From NCBI GenBank assembly GCA_028864955.1, contig JAGWLE010000002.1:1-26701 (forward strand): DNA of 26,701 bases, in the 5' to 3' direction. Shown in pieces: positions 22,775-26,701 of this stretch (its first letter is position 1; the number at the start of each line of letters is the position of its first letter). The translations under genes and the position numbers were made by a program. The notes beneath the pieces were generated by a model. It had not been told where the DNA came from. It saw nothing but the letters and a program-made list of their open reading frames with translations, and made no database searches. The stretch comes from Patescibacteria group bacterium (lineage in GTDB: Bacteria; Patescibacteriota; Minisyncoccia; Phycocordibacterales; PALSA-1337).

Positions 22775-24067
22775 TTACTTCTTGAAAAGCTGCTCTTCGA
22801 CTTTTTTCATATAGCGGGGGAGATCTTCGATGGGTACGATATCCTGCGAGTGCGTGTCCATGCGGCGGACGATAGCCGTGCGGTCGACGGCCTCCTTTTT
22901 GCCCATGACTATGACATACGGCGTGTGGTACTTTTCGACCGAGGAGACTTGAGCGCCGAGGCGGTCCTTGGCCAGGGACACGTAGAGGGGAATCTTGACC
23001 TGGCGAAGCTTTTCGATGATATCGAGCGACAGAAGTTTTGATTCCAGGCCCAGTTGGACGAATGAGGCGATCGGCCGCTTGATTTTGACCACGGGCTTCC
23101 TCATGCCGTTCTTGCCCTCTTTGATGAGCAGCGAGATGCCGACGCCTTGGATATCGCGCTTCATGTTGAGTCGTTTGGCCAAGCCGTTGTAGCGCACGCC
23201 CAGGGCCAGGACAGAAGGCGTTTCGGCGGTTCTCCTGTTATCGACATTGACGATGGTGAATATGGTTTCGGTACAGTACTTGCGGTTGCCGAGGAGACCG
23301 TTATTGAGCGTATACGGTATACCGAGGGTCTCCAGGTATTCGAGGACTTCTTCCAGGTGGCGGCGGCTCGTTTCCGTCAAAAAATCCATGGCGCGCGGCG
23401 CGGCCGCATTCAATTCACGGCAGGATTCGTCATGAGAACCGAGAAGGTCGAACGGATCAGTCTTGAAAAGCTGACGGCACTCCGGCGTCATCTCGTTCAT
23501 ATTCTTGCGGTAGTACGCAGTCAGCTCGCGAACAAAACGGGCGATCGAATCGCGATCGCCGATCGAGTTTATCTCGACCATCGTCTTGTCGTAGCCTTCA
23601 TGCGCGAGCATGGCGCGCGCTGCCTGTATGAGCGTGGCTTCGGCGATGGGTCCCGATGAACCGAGGATTTCCAAGTCCGCATAGCGCGGATAACTGCCTT
23701 TTCGCACGGTATTTTTGCAAGGATCTTTGAAATAAAGCATTACCGGTTGCGGCAAAGCTTGCATGTCGTTATCCTGATACGTCCTGATGACGGCGATCTT
23801 TTCTTCGGCGTGAAGCGGCAGGCGGCCGTGATGCTCGGTCTCGTCATCAACATAATCGCTGTCCAACAGATCTTTGGCGGCATCGAGGTCACTTTTGGAA
23901 ATGGCGGGGCTTTTGAGGGGCATGAATCCGTAATAAACGGCGACTTCGCCGATCTTATCAAGATGTTCGTACGATATGAATTTTGATGCGGTCGATGGAC
24001 GCGCGGCCGCGGGCCGAGGCTGTTGGTCGACGGTTTTGTCACTTTGCTTGGAATGCGTCTTATTCAT
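22775..24067 (-). CDS. Degenerate histidyl-tRNA synthetase-like protein
   Basis: A 430-aa class II aminoacyl-tRNA-synthetase-like protein related to HisRS but probably unable to charge tRNA. Similarity to the bacterial HisRS core is clear in YADLEILGSSGPIAEATLI, MVEINSIGDRDSIARFVREL and the cysteine/proline stretch that follows. The region equivalent to the histidine-binding RGLDYYT reads LLGNRKYCTETIF, so the catalytic arginine and tyrosines are replaced. The motif 2 FRYE-type arginine segment is also changed (VMLYFKDPCKN). A C-terminal anticodon-binding-like domain (IPLYVSLAKDRLGAQ, YVIVMGKKEA) is kept. The first ~30 residues are a polar, disordered extension. It overlaps the end of lepB by 8 nt and so is probably translated from the lepB transcript. 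A HisZ-like regulatory or tRNA-binding role is possible; the function is unknown. Confidence 0.8.
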   Translation of the reverse strand: MNKTHSKQSDKTVDQQPRPAAARPSTASKFISYEHLDKIGEVAVYYGFMPLKSPAISKSDLDAAKDLLDSDYVDDETEHHGRLPLHAEEKIAVIRTYQDNDMQALPQPVMLYFKDPCKNTVRKGSYPRYADLEILGSSGPIAEATLIQAARAMLAHEGYDKTMVEINSIGDRDSIARFVRELTAYYRKNMNEMTPECRQLFKTDPFDLLGSHDESCRELNAAAPRAMDFLTETSRRHLEEVLEYLETLGIPYTLNNGLLGNRKYCTETIFTIVNVDNRRTAETPSVLALGVRYNGLAKRLNMKRDIQGVGISLLIKEGKNGMRKPVVKIKRPIASFVQLGLESKLLSLDIIEKLRQVKIPLYVSLAKDRLGAQVSSVEKYHTPYVIVMGKKEAVDRTAIVRRMDTHSQDIVPIEDLPRYMKKVEEQLFKK

Positions 24068-24686
24068 GGTATTGTCCCGGCAGAACGGCGAAGGTGTTCA
24101 GTGGCAGCAACCTGATGATCGGCCGTCCGATAATGTACCTCTTGTCCAGAGGTCCCCAGGCACGTGAGTCGGAGCTTTGCAGGCGATTGTCTCCCATGAC
24201 GAAATATTGAGTGGGTCCGAGAGTGATCGTCTCCGAGTCATGCGACGCATGGATGGGAGCGATGTACGGCTCGTCGAGAATGGTTGTCTTTGGCGTTGTG
24301 CCTGATCCGGCCGCCGTCGGCGTGATGATCGTCACGCTGCCGTCCTTGATGGAGACCGTTTCGCCAGGCAGGCCGATAACGCGTTTGATATAGTAGATCT
24401 GATCTCCCGGCGGACTCAGAGGGTATTGAAAAATGATGACATCGCCGCGGGCTGGCGATTCGAAGCGGTATGTCAGCCGGTCGACAATGAGGAATTGGCC
24501 TGTTGAGAACGTTGGATCCATCGAGGCGCCATTGACGATGAACGGTTCAGCCACGAAGAAGCGAATAGGCAGCGAGATCAGAAGGGCGATGACTATGATC
24601 TGGATCCACTCTCGGACTTTCTGCCAGCCCCCGGCCTGTCGCTCGACAGCGTCATCCGAATGAGGTGTGGGTTCGCTGGCATCCAT
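24060..24686 (-). CDS. lepB: Signal peptidase I
   Basis: A membrane serine protease that removes signal peptides from exported proteins; 208 aa from ATG 24686. The frame is open to 24791, but the promoter lies across that extension. One membrane helix (about 27-45) precedes the catalytic Ser55 in NGASMDPT and Lys101 in YYIKRVIGLPGE. GDNRLQSSDSRAWGPL is the conserved box E. A short insert rich in Thr and Pro (TPTAAGSGTTPKTT) lies between the catalytic boxes. It overlaps the HisRS-like gene. The secreted protein at 25218, with an AWA|D cleavage site, is a likely substrate. Confidence 0.95.
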   Translation of the reverse strand: MDASEPTPHSDDAVERQAGGWQKVREWIQIIVIALLISLPIRFFVAEPFIVNGASMDPTFSTGQFLIVDRLTYRFESPARGDVIIFQYPLSPPGDQIYYIKRVIGLPGETVSIKDGSVTIITPTAAGSGTTPKTTILDEPYIAPIHASHDSETITLGPTQYFVMGDNRLQSSDSRAWGPLDKRYIIGRPIIRLLPLNTFAVLPGQYHE

Positions 24687-24693
24687 GAATTGT

Positions 24694-24722
24694 ATTGTAA
24701 TACCGCAGTTCGAATCGCACAA
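24694..24722 (-). promoter_or_regulatory. lepB promoter, leaderless
   Basis: Minus strand TTGTGC (24717-24722), 17-nt spacer, TACAAT (24694-24699), then 7 nt to ATG 24686. This is among the best promoter matches in the window, and it rules out the longer reading frame. Confidence 0.7.
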
Positions 24723-24761
24723 GTCTGGCGAGTGATATCCACACCGATGACTGCGGATGTG

Positions 24762-24770
24762 TGATACACT
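24762..24770 (+). promoter_or_regulatory. Possible extended -10 promoter of gene 24795
   Basis: TGA-TACACT (-10 at 24765-24770) lies 24 nt before ATG 24795, divergent from lepB. There is no good -35 and no SD. Confidence 0.4.
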
Positions 24771-24794
24771 GGCAGACGAGACTTCCGACAAACT

Positions 24795-25169
24795 ATGACT
24801 GATGAGAGCTTCTCAAATTTTTTTGCGCCGCCGCAACCGCATCACCACGTTTCGAGACTCATCGTGCTCATAAGCCTGCTCGTTATCATTGTCTTGATAT
24901 ACTGGCTGTGGCATTATATCGTGACGCCGGCACCTCAACCGGTTCCGCGAGCGCCGCTGGCCGCCACTTCTACAGGTTCAACCAGTCTGACGATTTCCGC
25001 CGAACAGATCCAGTCCATGGCGCGTACGCCCGTTGCCACGGGCACGCCAACCACCATGCTCTCGCCAAAACAGATTCAAAAGATCTCTACAAAGCCGGCT
25101 CCGGGCACGACAACCGTGTCGCTGACGCCGGCGCAGATACAGCAGATGGCAAACATGCCGGCGCACTGA
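24795..25169 (+). CDS. Small membrane-anchored protein with QIQ repeats
   Basis: A 124-aa protein not matched to a known family. A short cytoplasmic N terminus with a His cluster (PHHH) is followed by one hydrophobic helix (about 21-41) and a Pro/Ala/Thr-rich outer part. That part holds three repeats of the form (L/I)(T/S)(P/A)xQIQx(M/I), with QIQ at residues 71-73, 93-95 and 114-116; the period is 21-22 residues. Repeat units are joined by Thr/Gly/Pro linkers (RTPVATGTPTT, TKPAPGTTTV). There are no cysteines. It is probably bitopic with the repeats outside the membrane. It lies just before a secreted protein gene and may be co-transcribed with it. Confidence 0.7.
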   Translation: MTDESFSNFFAPPQPHHHVSRLIVLISLLVIIVLIYWLWHYIVTPAPQPVPRAPLAATSTGSTSLTISAEQIQSMARTPVATGTPTTMLSPKQIQKISTKPAPGTTTVSLTPAQIQQMANMPAH

Positions 25170-25217
25170 TGATGTGCGGCGGCTCGCATTACTAGATTTT
25201 ATCCACGAATCAATTAC

Positions 25218-26078
25218 ATGAATAATACTACCGCATCATATTGGAAGAAGCTCGCGGCGCTCTGCGGCCTAGTTCTCGGAGCTTTCGCCATATCGGCCTG
25301 GGCGGATTGGAGCGCGCCCATGTCGGCGCCGCCGACCTGCACCCCAGGCAATCCGGGCTGCGACGCCCCTCTCAATGTTGGCACCAGCGCGCAGACCAAG
25401 TACGGCGCGCTATCCTTGGGTCAGACGCTGACGACCGGACAAACCGCAACCTTCAACAACGGCTACACAGACGCCAATCATACCTATGCCGCCGCAAGTA
25501 TCGGCATGCTCATGGTCAATGGCACGGCCGGATTTGGCACCGCCAATCCTGATACGAGCAGCAAAGTTGATATTGAAAGCGGTCGTCTCAAAGTCGGCGC
25601 CGGCTTGATGATACCGACCGGTGCCACCAACGGATACGTCCTTACGTCCGACAATCAAGGCAACGCCACCTGGCAGGCGAATAGCGGCAGTTCCGCCGGC
25701 AGCGGCATACATTTCATGAATAATCCTGGCGCCGGCTATGCCAATCTTGGTGTGCCGGCAAATGGTTCATACTCCACATATAGTGCGGCATCCGCGGGGA
25801 TCCCGTCGGGAGCCGCGTCGGCATTGTTGTGGGTGAATTGGACAGGAGGATACGGGCAAAATTGCACAGGCATAGTCTACTCTTCGGTCCCGGGAAGCAG
25901 CAGTTCCTGGGATATGCCGATACTGTCATTGGCAAGTCCTGGAAATAATACCAGTGTGCCGGAAGATGGCGGGCAGGCCTGGGTGCCGATCACGAACGGA
26001 AACATATATTTGAAGCAGACGGAAACCGGCGGTTGCGCAAGTGATTTCACTGTCTGGGTCGTAGGGTATTCATACTAG
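25218..26078 (+). CDS. Secreted surface protein with signal peptide
   Basis: A 286-aa exported protein of unknown function. The N-terminal signal peptide MNNTTASYWKKLAALCGLVL... ends in a good SPase I site, AWA|DW (Ala29/Asp30). A short Pro/Cys motif follows (PTCTPGNPGCDAPLNVG; Cys41, Cys48), then TKYGALSLG. I associate this arrangement with CPR surface or fibre-like proteins. The middle part has ATNGYVLTSDNQGNATWQ, a pattern seen in tail-fibre and other beta-rich surface proteins. The C-terminal domain is rich in Gly, Ser, Asn and Trp, with two more cysteines (QNCTG, GGCAS) that may pair. No membrane anchor is seen after the signal. It is probably an adhesin or surface-coat component (inference). 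Confidence 0.75.
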   Translation: MNNTTASYWKKLAALCGLVLGAFAISAWADWSAPMSAPPTCTPGNPGCDAPLNVGTSAQTKYGALSLGQTLTTGQTATFNNGYTDANHTYAAASIGMLMVNGTAGFGTANPDTSSKVDIESGRLKVGAGLMIPTGATNGYVLTSDNQGNATWQANSGSSAGSGIHFMNNPGAGYANLGVPANGSYSTYSAASAGIPSGAASALLWVNWTGGYGQNCTGIVYSSVPGSSSSWDMPILSLASPGNNTSVPEDGGQAWVPITNGNIYLKQTETGGCASDFTVWVVGYSY

Positions 26079-26098
26079 TTCGATTAGTCAGCGATTCT

Positions 26099-26692
26099 AT
26101 GTCTTACATTATCGTCGGTCTGGGGAATCCAGGCGAAGCATATGAGGGTACGCGTCACAATGCCGGCCGCATGATTCTCGATAATTTGCGCCAATCCATC
26201 GACGCCGCTTTTGAATTCGATAAAAAGAAGAATGCCCAGATCGCCGTGGGCAAGATCGGCGCCGAGAAGGTTACCCTGGTGGCACCGGACACGTTCATGA
26301 ATAATTCAGGCAAAGCCGTGGCCATGCTGGTGAAGAGTGCCAAGGCCGCGGAAAAGCTGATCGTCATCTACGACGATTTCAACCTGCCCCTCGGCCGCAT
26401 CCGCATTTCCTACGATCGCGGCGACGGCGGCCACAACGGTCTGGCTTCAATCATCAAATCCTTGAGAACCACAGCCTTCGCGCGCATCCGTCTCGGCACG
26501 GCGCCGGAGAATGTCAAGGGTCAGGCAAAGGTGCCTCATGGCGAAGAAAAAATCGAGAAGTTTATTCTGGGACCGTTCCGCGCCGACGAGTTAAAGACGC
26601 TCAAGGCGGCTTCGAAAAAGGCCGTTGGAGCGGTGGAAATGATCGTCACTGAAGGTCGGGAGAAGGCCATGTCGCTGTATAATGCTGGCTAA
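26099..26692 (+). CDS. pth: Peptidyl-tRNA hydrolase
   Basis: Releases tRNA from peptidyl-tRNA that drops off stalled ribosomes; 197 aa, complete. The catalytic His20 lies in EGTRHNAG, with Asn10 in GLGNPG, Asn68 in TFMNNSG, Asp93 in IYDDFNLPLG and the GDGGHNGL box at 108-115 (Asn113). The order and spacing match E. coli Pth closely. It lies 20 nt after the secreted protein gene on the same strand. No SD and no convincing promoter are seen, so it may be read through from upstream. Confidence 0.97.
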   Translation: MSYIIVGLGNPGEAYEGTRHNAGRMILDNLRQSIDAAFEFDKKKNAQIAVGKIGAEKVTLVAPDTFMNNSGKAVAMLVKSAKAAEKLIVIYDDFNLPLGRIRISYDRGDGGHNGLASIIKSLRTTAFARIRLGTAPENVKGQAKVPHGEEKIEKFILGPFRADELKTLKAASKKAVGAVEMIVTEGREKAMSLYNAG

Positions 26693-26701
26693 TCTGCAGA
26701 T

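Noticed and set aside
24687..24791. Upstream extension of lepB
   Set aside because: The strong TTGTGC-17-TACAAT promoter lies inside it; the normal SPase N terminus starts at 24686.

Overview
This 26.7 kb chromosomal window carries core genes packed at high density, with a moderately high-GC base composition. It looks like a member of the Candidate Phyla Radiation (Patescibacteria), probably Parcubacteria-like. That placement is inferred from several signs: a HisRS-family paralogue beside a canonical HisRS, a minimal type IV pilus operon, a single-chain UvrD helicase-nuclease, a secreted protein whose N-terminal motif resembles CPR surface proteins, and very few Shine-Dalgarno (SD) sequences. 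I see no rRNA, tRNA, CRISPR, prophage or insertion sequence.

Layout. (1) 1-6217, plus strand: dnaG primase (5' end cut by the window), rpoD major sigma factor, and a UvrD helicase fused to a PD-(D/E)XK nuclease with a probable Fe-S cluster. (2) 6214-8982, minus strand: a membrane-anchored DsbA-like oxidoreductase, a DEDD 3'-5' exonuclease-like protein and histidyl-tRNA synthetase, each with its own promoter. (3) 9092-10649, plus strand: a membrane bPH_2-AlbA_2 fusion protein and an orphan hypothetical gene, ending in a strong terminator. (4) 10698-13471, minus strand: the ribosome GTPase typA/bipA and an adenylate-kinase-like protein. (5) 13681-17740, plus strand: a five-gene type IV pilus operon (PilB/GspE ATPase, PilC/GspF platform, a pilin-like protein carrying LVIVD beta-propeller repeats, a very short pilin, and a PilX-like minor pilin). 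(6) 17765-24686, minus strand: thioredoxin reductase, ftsZ, a YdjM-type membrane hydrolase, ftsA, ybeY, rpsU, a degenerate HisRS-like gene and signal peptidase I. (7) 24795-26692, plus strand: a small membrane-anchored repeat protein, a secreted surface protein and peptidyl-tRNA hydrolase.

How the genes fit together. Replication and transcription initiation (dnaG, rpoD), translation and ribosome maturation (hisS, typA, rpsU, ybeY, pth) and division (ftsZ, ftsA) are mixed with cell-surface functions: disulfide chemistry, signal peptidase, pilus and secreted proteins.

The most striking pattern is promoter placement. For at least nine genes a good -10 box, often the extended form TGnTAnnnT, lies only 6-11 nt before the start codon. 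Those mRNAs should be leaderless or nearly so. Only the orphan gene at 10143 has a clear SD at normal spacing before its start, and it is also AT-richer than its neighbours. Other points worth following are the degenerate HisRS paralogue, the beta-propeller pilin, an altered tubulin signature in FtsZ, a palindromic insertion in dnaG, and the bPH_2-AlbA_2 fusion.
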